From Niebla homalea (taxonomy: Eukaryota > Ascomycota > Lecanoromycetes > Lecanorales > Ramalinaceae), in NCBI GenBank assembly GCA_019925105.1, contig JAHGAU010000014.1, positions 372,001 through 436,000 of the forward strand: a DNA stretch of 64,000 nucleotides, read 5' to 3'. Below, one piece after another: positions 43,802-54,906 of this stretch (within the stretch, counting starts at the first letter, position 1; each line of letters starts with the position of its first letter). Below the pieces are notes generated by a model. That model made no database searches. It was not told where the DNA came from and saw nothing but the letters and a program-made list of their open reading frames with translations. The translations under genes and the position numbers were made by a program.

Positions 43802-46128
43802 TTATTCCGGTTTGTTCCGTGCCAGTAAGTCCTGAACCTGTTCCTCCAGACGCTGCAACCTCGAATCTTTCTCCTCCAGTTCCTTTTTTAGCTTCTTAAT
43901 TTCTTGCTCCAGTCCTTGGGCATCTTGAATGTCCCGATTTCCGTTCGCTTCATCACCTTCGTCCTCGGCAGCTCGTCGTTTTCGCTTCCGATTACCCTGG
44001 GCTGAAGGGACATCCAGGGGACTAGGAAACGGGTCCAGAGGCTGAGCCAGATCCTGTCCAATGTCTCTATGCACACGACGGACATGCTCGGCCAAATTTT
44101 CCCTGCGGGAGAAGCCTAGACCGGTACTACGCTTGCAGTCTTTGTAAGGACATAGACAGGCTGACCGTGGACCGCCGTGCTGACGATGGACTTCCTTCTG
44201 GTGACGATGCAAACCGCCAGAGTAAGTGAAGCCGTGGATATTTTCACAGCCGGGCTCATCACATATGTAAGGTCTGGTATGCTTGTCCATGTGCTTGCTG
44301 TACCAAGTTGTGTCAGTTGAGGATGTTGCAGAAGGGGAAAGCAATACTAACGTCCATTCGCACTTGCGAGGGAAGACAGGCGGCTTGTCAGCGCATGCCG
44401 GATGACTGCAGTAGAAAGCACCAGCTGCATTACGAAGCGGCTCCCGCTCGTGGTCTATGCTCTGAGGGGTGGTAGAAAAGCCAGAAATGCTCGGAGACTT
44501 GATCAAGGTCCTGCTGGGGCTTGTCGTAATCCGGGACTGGAAAGCCGAATAGGAAGGATCCATTTGACCAGAGATATCACTCATCTGGGGACTAGGATAG
44601 TCTTGCATATTGCGCCTTTGCCGGGATGGAAAGATAGACCTTGAATGACTGGGGGTTCCTCTCCTGGCTTGATTAGATGTTGTCTTGGGCACAACATAAG
44701 ACTTCAAAGGGAGAATTGAGCTGATCGGTTGCGTGGTCGAGTCCAAAGATCCTACTGGAGTGGGTACTTGGTAGAAGCATCCACCAGTGTTGTACGCCGG
44801 TACATTCTCAGTATTGATGCCTGAGGTAATAGGCCAGATTCCTGAAGGGGGGTCAGCGAAAAGATCCGAAGGAGCGACCGTGGGTGCTGATATATAAGAA
44901 TCCGGTGAGACGCTAGTAAACGCAGGCGAAAGGAAAGGATCTGTGCCTGCAGGAGGCTGGTCAAGATTGAGGAAAGGTGTATTGGAAGTCAAGTGACTTC
45001 GTGTGTTCGTGTGTGAGTCATCACTAGCGCGCCGCGGGTCAAATGCGTTTGCCTGCAGCCATGAGTAATTTTGATAAGTAGCAGGGGCCCTCCATGGCAA
45101 GAAACTTCCTGTTTTCACGAAATTAGCGGGGCTGATTTTCTGGACATGCTACTTGATTTGGACATACGCGCTGGTTCTGGTTGCGATCTCGTTGCTGCCT
45201 GCGCCCCTTGTGCATGCATAATGTTTAGCGCGGAATTTCCCGCACCACCAAAGTCGTCTGCACACCAACGTCCCTGGTTGTCGTAATAAAACATCCAGCA
45301 AACGCCCCATAAAACCAGTAAGGCTGGCTTGATGTTCCAAGGCCAGGTAGTACTCAGAGGGTGCTGTCCGTTCGGCCATTCAGCAAACCAATCGTCGATC
45401 GAGTGCTTGTGGAGCCAGAATTGATACCAGCGCAAAACATTGTCCTGAATTCTATCAAGAAAAATGTGGACGATGGTATCCATCGCGATTTTTTGGATTG
45501 ACGCAACGAGATGCATCAGATTTGCATAGAATGTCTCCACGTCGAAAGCAGTGTCAAGGGAAGAGATATAGTCAATGTCATGCAAAGCTGACATATTCGG
45601 CAAGCCAGTCAGAAGTGCGGTAGCAGCGTCAGCAATGGATTTTAAAGCTGTCTCGCTCTTATCGCCCCAGATTTGGAGATGAGCATGCTTTAGGAAGAGG
45701 TGATTCTTGGATGCAGTAGCAAGAACGGAGGCTTCTTTAATGAAGACATGCGCGTCCAGTGTTTCGATCAACCTTTCAACAAATAATCAGGATTGTATTG
45801 CGAAGCAGGATACCGCGGTAATTCTTACCCTGGAATACTATCTGATGTTGGGCTATCTGATTCATGGGCCGCATCTCGGTAATAGCGTGGTCTTGTCCTA
45901 TAAAGAGGCCCTTCGTCCCTGGATATTGTTGTCAGACAGTTGAAGGCCGATGGGGTGGTTAACGTACTCATCGACTGCACAATGCATTTGCGCTTTGACC
46001 TGATTGCACTTTTGTTTTCCCGATGACGGGTGAATATTATGACTCTTTGCATGGGACTTGATGCGATTCTTCACGCGTTGGACAATGCAAGCAAGTCTAG
46101 CGGTAAGGTGGAAAGAAGGACGAGCCAT
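43802..46128 (-). CDS. C2H2 zinc-finger protein with C-terminal coiled coil
   Basis: Exons 45968-46128, 45829-45918, 45168-45772, 44352-45108 and 43802-44297 encode 702 aa. The N-terminal third is helical with conserved Trp-rich stretches (YQFWLHKHSIDDWF, LLVLWGVCWMFYYDNQGRW) of the kind seen in fungal C2H2/fungal-N-domain proteins; the middle is Ser/Pro-rich and disordered. Three fingers follow: FYCSHPACADKP..KCEWTKHMDKH, YICDEPGCENIHGF..HRHQKEVH and CLCPYKDCKRSTGLGFSRRENLAEHVRRVH. The C-terminus has a basic KRKRR patch and a heptad-patterned coil (EQEIKKLKKELEEKDSRL onward). A nuclear DNA-binding role is likely. The 54-bp intron at 44298-44351 splits the first finger, is a multiple of three and has no stop, so retention would add 18 residues in frame. 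Confidence 0.82.
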
Positions 46129-47827
46129 TGGAGGCTGGCCAACAGCAAAGGAAGCGTATCAGACAACGTATCAGGTGCCTTGTAGGAGAACATGATCGGA
46201 ATAGAACGATTTTACGAGAGAGGAAAGCGAGCTTTATACGATCGTCACGATGAAGCACGCGAATAATCAGTCTACCCTGACCGTAAGACATTGGACCTAC
46301 TGTCCGCTGGTCTGTATCACCAGTCGGCGTTTGAAAGCCACAAACGGAGTCAAGCCACAGTGCCGGCATGTTCAAGCTCAAATTTCACTTGTTCAGAGCT
46401 GCTGCGGCTCCGATTTATGATGCAGTGGGGGGCCTGATTCCAACCAGGAAGGTTTCATCCGCGGATGCAGCACGATGATGTAGAGTGAGATTTTAATTGT
46501 GAAGAGGGACCCGTTCGCTAGGTCGGTAAAAGCACGCCATCGCGGCTATCACGTAAGGTATCTTAACCAGATGGGTCGTAATGTAAGACGGTAAAGCGTC
46601 TAGCGCAGGGATTCACCAGCATCTTTCGCCTGGTTCATGCAGCAATGACTTTTCACCAACATGTTGCAACGCTGACCTAGGACCCAATAATTCTAGTCTA
46701 ATACCAAAACACTCAGCTCCGCCACAAATCCTCCACGGACGAAGCCAATGACTGCTCAAGCACCAGCCTCTTGAAAAACGCCTGGCGAGTCTGGCATGAA
46801 TTGTGATTGGTGACATGCAGGTCTGGTCAAGCTGATACGTACCGCTATCGATTGGGATTTACTGCTAAGCTGTGGCTGAAGGCCTCTTCGCTGTTGTACC
46901 GCGAGTCTTCGCGCGCTTTGGGTCCACATCCTTGCTTCACCGACATTGTGGTCCTTCCGTCCAGATCGATTGCGATTGATCGGTCTAGATTCGATGGACC
47001 AGTGAGGATGAGACAGGTCAGGCTGCCGTGACGCGGATAAGCACGTATTTCCGTTCGAGAAGGGTTTCAGCTTGACAGCTGTTCAATGACCCAATCGAGC
47101 GTCCAATACCGCGCTCCCAGTGTGAATTTGAACTCGAAATAATATGCGCGCATTCACCATGTCCTGAGGCAGAATACGATGTGTTCAGTGGTCCTAGTAG
47201 GGGCTGGCGCAGGGATTGTCGGTGTCTCGAGGAGAATGTAGAGACCATCCTGCAGAAGATTCTCATTTATGATTTGTCCAGGCAAAAGATTCTCGGCACG
47301 AATGCTGAGAATGTTATGACCAGTGCCATGGAATGAGGCAACTCATCGACCACGAAAGAGTTCCATTGCAGGACGAAAGGCTGTGTTTTAATCTGCTATG
47401 AAGTAGTCTTGCCAGTTTGTCGGAATTTGAAGAAACGTTTATGGGATCTTTCTGTTCACGTTTACATTTTCTACAGGGCGCTCGGCGTAGGCTGGAGCGC
47501 CGGTCAGGCACTGAAGTCGAGTCTCAAGCTGTGGGGCGATCAGTACGAATGAAGCGATTGAAGTCTTGTTTGTAGTAAACTTGTTTCTCAAGGATGCAAA
47601 GCTCTGATCCAATCTCCATAGAATCATTGCGCCCCCTGATCAATACATAAACAAGGAATTGAAACGTTTCTACGTGTCCAATAGGGCGTTCCAGGCGGCA
47701 TTAGGCCACCGAGGAGCGCCCGAAATGACCCCTCTCCGCCCATTCCCCACAATCAACAAGCACGATTCAAAACGGGTGACGTTTCTTCGCGAACTTCATA
47801 CTGCTTGCCACCACTTCACCGTCCGCA
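46129..47827. other. 1.7 kb intergenic region upstream of BUD32
   Basis: No gene is supported; several 60-90-codon frames on both strands lack family resemblance and overlap. It lies between two divergent genes and may carry both promoters. A decayed gene cannot be excluded. Confidence 0.35.
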
Positions 47828-48766
47828 ATGTCCAACCCCTCACATGGCCTTCCCGCCCCCTTCTCCACTTCCAATCCTCCACCGAGCCTCATAACACAAG
47901 GCGCCGAAGCCCTCCTCTACCGCACCACCTTCCTCACCCCCGAAACACCTGCCGTTCTAAAACACCGGCCCTCGAAACCCTATCGCCATCCCACTCTCGA
48001 TAAGCGCCTGACTCGCCACCGCATCCTCAGTGAAGCCCGCACGCTGGTCAAATGTCGGCGCGAGGGTGTGCGCGTGCCGGGGGTGTTGGCGCTGGATGTT
48101 GAGGCTGGTGACGGGAAGGCGGGGGGGTGGATGATGATGGAGTGGATTGAGGGAATGACTGTGAGGGAGGTGCTGCAAGCGGGAGAGGCGAGGAGGAAGG
48201 AGAAGAAGAGACGGAAGATGAGACAAGAGGAGGCTGGAGGTGTGAATGGGACCGCAAATGAGGAGGGTTCGGTGGGGGAACGGCAATGGGAGGAGCATGT
48301 CGCGGGATTGATGGGAAAGATTGGACAGGCTGTGGGGAAGTTGCATGAAGTCGGCGTGGTGCATGGGGATCTGACGACGAGTAATATGATGTTGCGGCCG
48401 ATCCAAAGATCTCAGCAAGAGAATGGCGACGTCGTGGCCAATGGCGATGGTGCAGAGCATAACCAGGAACGTGTACAGGATGACGGTGATGACTATGCAA
48501 AGCTGAAGGTCGCTGACGCCTTGATATCTAATGGAGAAATCGTCTTGATAGATTTCGGGCTCGCAGCGCAAAGCTTGCAGGATGAGGACAAAGCAGTCGA
48601 CCTCTACGTGCTCGAGCGAGCCTTTGGAAGTACCCATCCAGAGGCGGAGGACGGGTTTCAGAAGGTGCTCAAGGCCTATGGTGGCAGTTACAAAGGTGCC
48701 AAAGTTGTGCTCAAGCGGCTGGAAGATGTACGGATGAGAGGTCGAAAACGAAGTATGGTCGGTTGA
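47828..48766 (+). CDS. BUD32: KEOPS/EKC complex kinase-ATPase Bud32
   Basis: A single-exon gene of 312 aa. It opens with the typical ITQGAEALLYRTTFL glycine-poor loop, catalytic Lys in AVLKHRPSKPYRHPTLD and KRLTRHRILSEARTL. Next come the catalytic loop VVHGDLTTSNMML, the metal-binding LIDFGLAAQS, DLYVLERAFGSTHPE and the basic tail RMRGRKRSMVG, all signatures of Bud32/PRPK. With Kae1, Cgi121, Pcc1 and Gon7 it makes the t6A modification of ANN-decoding tRNAs and supports telomere maintenance. Two charged, variable inserts are longer than in yeast: RRKEKKRRKMRQEE after the MEWIEGMTVREVL segment, and a Gln/Asp/Asn-rich one after HGDLTTSN. The next gene starts 186 bp downstream on the same strand. 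Confidence 0.95.
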   Translation: MSNPSHGLPAPFSTSNPPPSLITQGAEALLYRTTFLTPETPAVLKHRPSKPYRHPTLDKRLTRHRILSEARTLVKCRREGVRVPGVLALDVEAGDGKAGGWMMMEWIEGMTVREVLQAGEARRKEKKRRKMRQEEAGGVNGTANEEGSVGERQWEEHVAGLMGKIGQAVGKLHEVGVVHGDLTTSNMMLRPIQRSQQENGDVVANGDGAEHNQERVQDDGDDYAKLKVADALISNGEIVLIDFGLAAQSLQDEDKAVDLYVLERAFGSTHPEAEDGFQKVLKAYGGSYKGAKVVLKRLEDVRMRGRKRSMVG

Positions 48767-48952
48767 AGATCATCTCGCCTTCTCGTCGCACTTGTTTTTC
48801 AAAGATATGGGGAGTATGATGGCCGCCGTTTCCAAGTAAGGGACCAAAAGTGGCGGAAAAGGGGCTTTCTTTATCGATAAGGCCTAGAACTAGGATCAAA
48901 TATCTAATTGCATAGAAATGTTTCCTCTCACACACACACCCACCTCTCTTCG

Positions 48953-50081
48953 ATGCCTTCACCCTCCGGGTCATCTTCCTCTCAAGATGGCATGGCCGAC
49001 GATGAAGACTCCACCCTCGACCTGGCCATGTTCCAGGAGCCAGCCGACTACACCCCCAAACCCTCGCCCCCCAGCAAACTCATCAAATACCCCCTCCTCT
49101 CTGGCCGGACCTTGAATCTGCGACTCGTCGGCCACAATCCGCTGTGGGTATTCACTCCATCTTTCCTTCCTCTCCTCTTCCTCCTCTCTAAATCCCTCCC
49201 ACCTCACAACCCCAAATCCCCCAAAAATTCCCACAAATGACAATCTCCCCAGGGCCACCACCTCTGGCAAGGCGCCACCTCCCTCTCCACCTACCTGCAA
49301 CACCACCCGCACCGAATCCACTCCAAAACCATCCTCGAACTCGGCGCCGGCGCCGCCCTCCCCGGCATCCTCTGCGCCACCGACCTCGGCGCCGCCAGGG
49401 TGGTCATAACGGACTACCCGGACCCCGAGCTCGTCGACAACATGGCCCGCAACATCCGCGAGAACTGCTCCTCCTCCTCCTCCTCCTCCTCCTCCGGTGG
49501 TCGTCGCGGCGTGATAGCAGCGCGCGGGTATCTGTGGGGCGCGGATGTTGCGCCGCTGTTGGCGGAGCTGCGGGGACCCCAGGACGAGGACGACGGAGTG
49601 GAGGGGTTCGATGTGCTGATCCTCGCGGACGTGGTGTTCAATCATTCCTGCCATGAGGCGCTGGTGAGCACCATACTCAGGACGATGCGGAGGAGGGCGG
49701 GGAGTGCGGCGTATGTGTTTTTCACGCCGTATCGGCCCTGGTTGTTGGAGAGGGATCTGGCGTTTTTGGGCAAGTGTGAGGAGAGTGGGATGTTGAGGGT
49801 GGAGAAGGTGTGGGAAGAGAGGATGGAGAGGGTGATGTTTGAGGGGGATAGGGGGTAAGTGATCTTCTCTCTGCGTTTTTGAGATGATTTAGGATGGGGG
49901 TGGAGCGTGGCGGTTGGAGGTCGTTGCGTTTTCAAGGTTGTAAACCATGTTTGGCACGATTGGCACGGAAAGTAAAGATATTAGAACATGAAGGAATGCT
50001 GACACATGTGATGTCTGCAGGGATGAAGAACTCCGGAAAACAGTATTCGGATACATTGTCAAATGGGCCAACATCCCTTGA
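48953..50081 (+). CDS. EFM7: EFM7/NNT1-type protein N-methyltransferase
   Basis: Exons 48953-49147, 49253-49854 and 50021-50081 encode 285 aa. LDLAMFQEPADYTPKPSPPS and LRLVGHNPLWGHHLWQGA are the hallmark N-terminal segments of this methyltransferase_16 family. Motif I is ILELGAGAALPGILCA, the acidic SAM loop is VVITDYPDPELVDN, post-motif I is FDVLILADVVFNHS and the C-terminus is DEELRKTVFGYIVKWANIP. In yeast Efm7 (Nnt1) methylates the N-terminal Gly and adjacent Lys of eEF1A in the cytosol. A (TCC)n run (about 49466-49496) inserts nine serines after the NMARNIREN helix, a probable loop expansion. The terminal exon is only 61 bp but matches the family in every residue. Gene order places it convergent with GGPP synthase, 137 bp between stop codons. 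Confidence 0.92.
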
Positions 50082-50218
50082 AATCCCGCTTCAAAACCCA
50101 GCAAGCTATACGGCTTCCATTACGCCACGCTTTCTAGATGGTGCCAAATCGCAAACAAAATGTACCCAAAGCTACCCGCCCAACAATTCCCGGCCGTCTC
50201 CTTAGACGACCAGCCAGC

Positions 50219-51540
50219 TCACGTCACAGCCATCTTCTGCAGAAACCCTGTCAACCCCACATACCCCTCTCCCCTCTCGGGATCCAACTCCTCACACATC
50301 CTGATTGCCTGCCGATGCAGCTCCCCCAGCACCATCCGGCAATACTCAAAGCTCCCCGTCTTCTCCATGTACTTGACCGCATACTTCTTGACCTCCGTGT
50401 CCGTGGTCTTTTGCTTCAGTATATTCATGAGCTGGAGATTTGATGGGTCGGAGCGGATGCTGTGAATGATGGGAAATGAGAATTTGCCCTCGGTGAGGTC
50501 TTCACAAATGCCCTTTGTTTCGGAGTAGGAGGGGGAGGAGAGATTCATGTAGTCGTCGCGGATCTGGAAGAGGAGGCCAATGGTGTTGACAAGGGGAATG
50601 TAATTCCTATGTACAAACATTAGCCGAAATACTCCTCCCAGGCGAAATCTGGAGAAAGTGCAACCTACTTCTCACTCCGACTCTCCGCCTGCATCAACAG
50701 CACCGCCAGCCTGAACAGCCCGCCCGTCTTATTCCCCACCATCTCCAGATAATCCTGCTCGCTCGGACACGTCAACGTATCCCGCCAGAACAGATCCATC
50801 CCCTGCCCTCGATGCAGGTTGCACAGCTCGTCCGTGTAAATCCTGATCGCCCTCCCCCCACCCAGTCCCTCCAACTTCGTCAACTCCCTCAACGCGGCGA
50901 AATACACATAATTGGCGCTATTGATCGTCTGCGCCTCGCCGAATATGCGATTCGCCACCGGAACCCCCCTCCTCAGCTGCGAGAAATCCTCGACATCGTC
51001 GACCAACAGGGAGGCGGTGTGCAGCATCCCCACCACCTTGGTGATGACCTTCAGCGATGCCTCGGGGACGCGCAGCCAGGCGTTGAACGCCGCGATCAGC
51101 TGCTTGCGGATGTCTTTGCCCGGGTGATTCACCATGTACTCGTACGGCCCCAGCAGGATCTGTTCCTTCTGCGGGGACCACGTCGAGTGAGGTTCGTGGA
51201 TGGCCGTGTGCGCCGAGTGCGAGAAGTTGGAGATGGAGGCAGGGTCGGCGGCGCCGCTGCTGGATCTGTGATGGTGGTGGGACCGGTGATGCGGTTGGTC
51301 CTGTGCGTGCTTTTCGAGGGCTGGCTCCAGGGGGGCGTTGGATCCAGATGTCGAGGGGGCGGCGGTGATGTTGGTTCTGAGGCTGCTGTGGGAGGCTGGA
51401 GAGGCCATCCACGATGCTTCGGGGACGGGTTTCAGGACGGGTTTGCTGGGGTTCTCCGAAGGTGGGGAGAGGGAGTAGCCTGTAGAGGAGCGGCGGGGAG
51501 GGATGGCGTTGGGGGATTGATGCGTGGGGGGAGTTGTCAT
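50219..51540 (-). CDS. Geranylgeranyl diphosphate synthase
   Basis: Exons 50669-51540 and 50219-50606 encode 419 aa. The first aspartate-rich motif is [15 protein letters not shown] (DDVED at about 181-185) and the second QIRDDYMNL (about 308). [20 protein letters not shown] and [14 protein letters not shown] are typical of fungal GGPP synthases (Al-3/Bts1 type), with Asn in the chain-length region consistent with a C20 product. It condenses FPP and IPP to supply protein prenylation, carotenoids or diterpenes. The N-terminal 120 residues are Ser/His/Pro-rich with no similarity to the catalytic fold. No terpene cyclase or P450 lies nearby, so a primary-metabolism copy is likely. It is divergent from CDC14 with a 451-bp shared upstream region. 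Confidence 0.94.
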
Positions 51541-51991
51541 TGCCGGAGTCTGGGGGGTGTCTCAGAATGATATCTTAGAAGCAGAAGGCTTCAATGGCGT
51601 TCTAGAGTGAGATTAGGTCGTGCCATCCATGATATGTCCGACAACGGCTGCCTGGTAGAGGTCCAGATCATGTGAGCTTAACGCCCCACTCCGAGTTCTG
51701 GAAGGCCGCGGGGCGAAGTGTTTTGGTGGTCAGATCGGAATCGTAGAACCCGTACAGATGCCATTGGTGAATGATAGAGACAATGTAGCATATGCAGCGG
51801 TCTCATCAATTCAGAGCTGTCAAAGCTTTGCAAGGATCGAGCTTTGTGATGTCCCTCGGATGGTGCCTCGGCATCTTCGGGAAGGTTGGCCCGCCCACGT
51901 GGATTTATTACCTATTTACCTTTTCGTCAACGGTCAAGCATTCAGCCATAGCATCGAAGTCAGGGAGTACTGTCAGCATCAATTCCTCCAA
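51541..51991. promoter_or_regulatory. Shared divergent upstream region, GGPP synthase / CDC14
   Basis: 451 bp between two divergent start codons. The frame of CDC14 stays open upstream to an ATG at 51758, but the family starts at MESLLSLSFDYL, so I treat 51758-51991 as leader. No named binding site is evident. Confidence 0.4.
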
Positions 51992-52904
51992 ATGGAATCT
52001 CTTCTATCGCTATCATTCGACTACTTATCCTCCTACGACGGCGTCAAGGTCCGTAAGGGACTGCGTCAATTGGAGGGTCTCCTCGCGCAGATTTGCCTCT
52101 CGCGCAACAACTCCAGTCAACAGGACAGAAGACATTCAATCGCAGTCACGGGAACTGGTGCGAATGGGGGCAAACAACCGCCCAAGGAGCTGGGGCAATT
52201 GAAAGATGATCCGGCGTTTAGGGAGTTCTTCAAGCTGCAGGAGGGGTTTGAGTGGAATGGTTCGATACCTGTGCTCATCGAGATCACCTTGGTATGGTAG
52301 GAAGCTAACATGAGAGTCTGCGGATGATCTAGTTGCAATGCGCCTCACCCTCACCCTCGAACGTCTACTCTCAAGGTCTTCCACCGGAGCAAACGATCTC
52401 CTCATCGTCTCCACCCTTGATCTTATACAAGGCGCCCTCCTAATTCATCCACCATCCCGCTCCCTCTTTGCGCGCGAAATCTATATGAACCTTCTGCTCG
52501 ACCTCCTTGACCCGACCTCCTGCCCTGCGATACAGTCTTCCACCGTGCTGGTCCTGGTGACCGCATTGCTAGAGCGACCCAAGAACATTCGATGCTTCGA
52601 GCGCGTCGATGGCTTGCTTGCAATCACCAGCCTCTTCAAGAACGGCAGCACCGGGAGAGAGGTCAAGATGAGGGTCGTCGAGTTCTTCTATTTCTATTTA
52701 ATGCCGGAAACAGCTGCTGGCAGAGCAGGAGGAAATTTGGGGGGACTCCAGAGGACGCCGAGTAAGCGGTCAGGGAGTGGGGGAAGGGAAGGCGAGACGA
52801 AGACAACGGATGAGAAGCAGGCATTGCTGGGACGGTATCTGAGTAATGTTGAGGATTTGGTAGAGGACCTGAGGGACAGCTCGTTTGGAGCAGTGTTGGC
52901 ATAG
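51992..52904 (+). CDS. cdc14: SIN-pathway protein Cdc14 (S. pombe cdc14-like, not the phosphatase)
   Basis: Exons 51992-52259 and 52333-52904 encode 279 aa. MESLLSLSFDYLSSYDGVKV, then KGLRQLEGLLAQICL, begins the domain. RLTLTLERLLSRSSTGANDL, LIVSTLDLIQGALLIHPPSR and LFAREIYMNLLLDLLDP complete a fungal Cdc14 domain, an all-helical armadillo-like fold. In fission yeast Cdc14 binds kinase Sid1 in the septation initiation network at the spindle pole body. The intron (52260-52332) has an unusual GTTCGA donor, chosen because it alone restores frame and the conserved EWNVAMRL junction; a nearby GTATGG at 52292 does not keep frame. The C-terminal 60 residues are charged and variable. The C-terminal end converges on the SAM35-like gene, 286 bp apart. 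Confidence 0.88.
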
Positions 52905-53190
52905 CGACGGAAATCATCGGATGGCGATTCTGATACCCCAGCAGGCTGTGAAACGGACCTGGATACTTGCTGGAACCTGAGATTGTATAGGTCAAAGACC
53001 CATAAGCGAATCGATTTTTTGAGCCCTTCCGCAATGTCCCAGAATCGCTCGCAAACCAGATCACCAATGCACTCGAGAGAGCATGCGAGGAACTGTATCC
53101 GAAAAGTTAAATGGGTGAACTGTCTGAGATCACGACAATGGGTGGCTCTTTTTGTTCTTCCTTTAAAAAGGCTGGGCGCCCTTGACAAAG

Positions 53191-54276
53191 CTAGAAGTAT
53201 TGCTGTAGGGTACGCTCTCGGTGATTGACCAGATTTTCAAATCTCTGCAAGTCCTCGATCATGCGAGTCTCTTTCCACGCTCTCGTTTCGTCCAACAAAA
53301 CGTTCGTGTACGCGAACACACTTGCATCAAACAGTCCTGGCTTTTGCCCCCCAAAGAAGAATCTCGCTTCCCCAAGGAGCTCTGATAAGGCCTCGAATGC
53401 TTGACAGCTTCCTCGATACAAAGCCTCGGCATCTATGGTTGCACCTTGCTTTAGTAGCTCGGCTTGAGCAGCATCACGAAGCTGGGATGAAATTGTGAGA
53501 CGGGCGAGCTTGTTTGATGTGGACGGGTCGACGTAGAGCGGCCGAGCGATGAAGTTAAAGTTTGAGGGACAAAGATAGAGGGTATAAAGCTATATCCTGT
53601 CAGGCGCATACCCAGAATGAGCAGGATGATCTCACGTATGCGTTGCGAATCTTTGAGTCAAGTAAAGACAGATATGCTTCGTAACGCATCTGGGTGTCTC
53701 CTGACTCTTTCTTACTTTCTTCGTCAGCTTTCCGATCTCGAGATCTCTTCGCGCCAGATTGGTCTCTGTCTTTCAGCCAGCGCTGAAGCCGACTCGAAGG
53801 GATGGGTGCTCTCTCTGACGAAGCAAAGTCTGCGGGTAGCATATATGGGAGAGCGCCACTCGGGGAAGCGTGATTGCTCGAGGGGACAGTGACAAAGTCG
53901 AGACCTTCAAAGCGCAAGTACGCCTGTCATCATGGCGTTAGCAATATGATCTACTTTATGAGGGTGGTTCTCAGAAGCTTACCTGCCATTTCAGACACCC
54001 AGGATTATAAGAAGGCTTCCCAGCCTCAGCATCAGCCGCCGTGGTGAAGACAAACAAGGCATGCTCATCTTTCGAGCTGGTCCGCCCTTGTGGCAGCTCA
54101 CGAGCCTCGTAGGTTTGAAGTGGGAATCGGTCAAAGACGCATTTGATGATTTTTGGAGTCCTCAACCAGGGCGCCCGCGTTTGCTGCGACTTAGCATGGC
54201 TGGCGGAAGTATGGGCATGATCGAAAGCGGCGAGGGTAGGATCACTAGCATCTTGATCGCTTGCATCTTTTTGCAT
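53191..54276 (-). CDS. Metaxin/SAM35-like mitochondrial sorting protein
   Basis: Exons 53983-54276, 53636-53923 and 53191-53589 encode 326 aa. The N-terminal part (KCVFDRFPLQTYEARELP, YNPGCLKWQAYLRFEGLDFV, VPSSNHASPSGALPYMLP) matches the Tom37/metaxin GST-N-like domain. The C-terminal part (RGSCQAFEALSELLGEARFF, GGQKPGLFDASVFAYTNVLL) matches the metaxin GST-C-like domain. These proteins sit on the cytosolic face of the outer membrane SAM complex and assist beta-barrel insertion with Sam50. A charged linker between the domains (KDRDQSGAKRSRDRKADEES) is longer than in animal metaxins. The exact choice between Sam35 and Sam37 is uncertain; length favours a Sam35/metaxin-2-like role. No C-terminal transmembrane anchor is evident. 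Confidence 0.85.
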
Positions 54277-54906
54277 TGTCCATCCTAGAGCTCGTCAGTG
54301 GATTTACGTTGCAACCGAAAACCGCAATTTTGCGGAGGCATCAATTGGCTATGTTCGGAAAGGACAAAGGCTTGGCATCAGATCTTGATGTGTCCTTGTC
54401 GATGCGGCGAATATTCGGTCATCGTACATAGATCGTAATAGTTTCGTATTGCTCCGCAGGTCCCATGGATGCGTACTTCTATGCAGAACGTCCCGATGTT
54501 GGTTGGGGGAGAGTCTGTCAGTCTTCACCACACTTCGCAAAGTCGACCAATTCTGGGCAGGCATGGCTCATTTGTGATTGGGCTGATGTTTCCGCTGCTT
54601 ACCCTGCTCTCACGGAGAAAGAGATGTGCATGACCGTATGAGTATATATGCGTGCTGCCCTCACGCACAGCCTTTCCGTGAAGATGCCTCCTGGTGCTTG
54701 ATCCCAAGCGGCCGTGCACGTCCTAAAAATCGATGACGAACGTGGACTTGAAATGAGCATCTTCACCCCTAAAACACTTCGAATTGCCACCCTTCGTTCT
54801 TGCGCAGCATCACATGTTATTTGCGTACAGTGAGGTGACCCTGCCTTGACCTCCCACTTGCTAAATTCAAGACCGTCCTCCAAGCGCAGACAGGGTCGTC
54901 CTGATC
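54277..54906. promoter_or_regulatory. Divergent upstream region, SAM35-like / SDR
   Basis: 630 bp between divergent start codons. No gene is seen; short open frames here lack motifs. Confidence 0.4.

Noticed and set aside
50812..51570. 252-codon plus-strand frame over GGPP synthase
   Set aside because: Antisense shadow of the first GGPPS exon, Gly/Arg/Val-rich without domains.
51758..51991. N-terminal extension of CDC14 from an upstream in-frame ATG
   Set aside because: The family begins at MESLLSLSFDYL; the extension has no similarity and lies in the shared promoter region.
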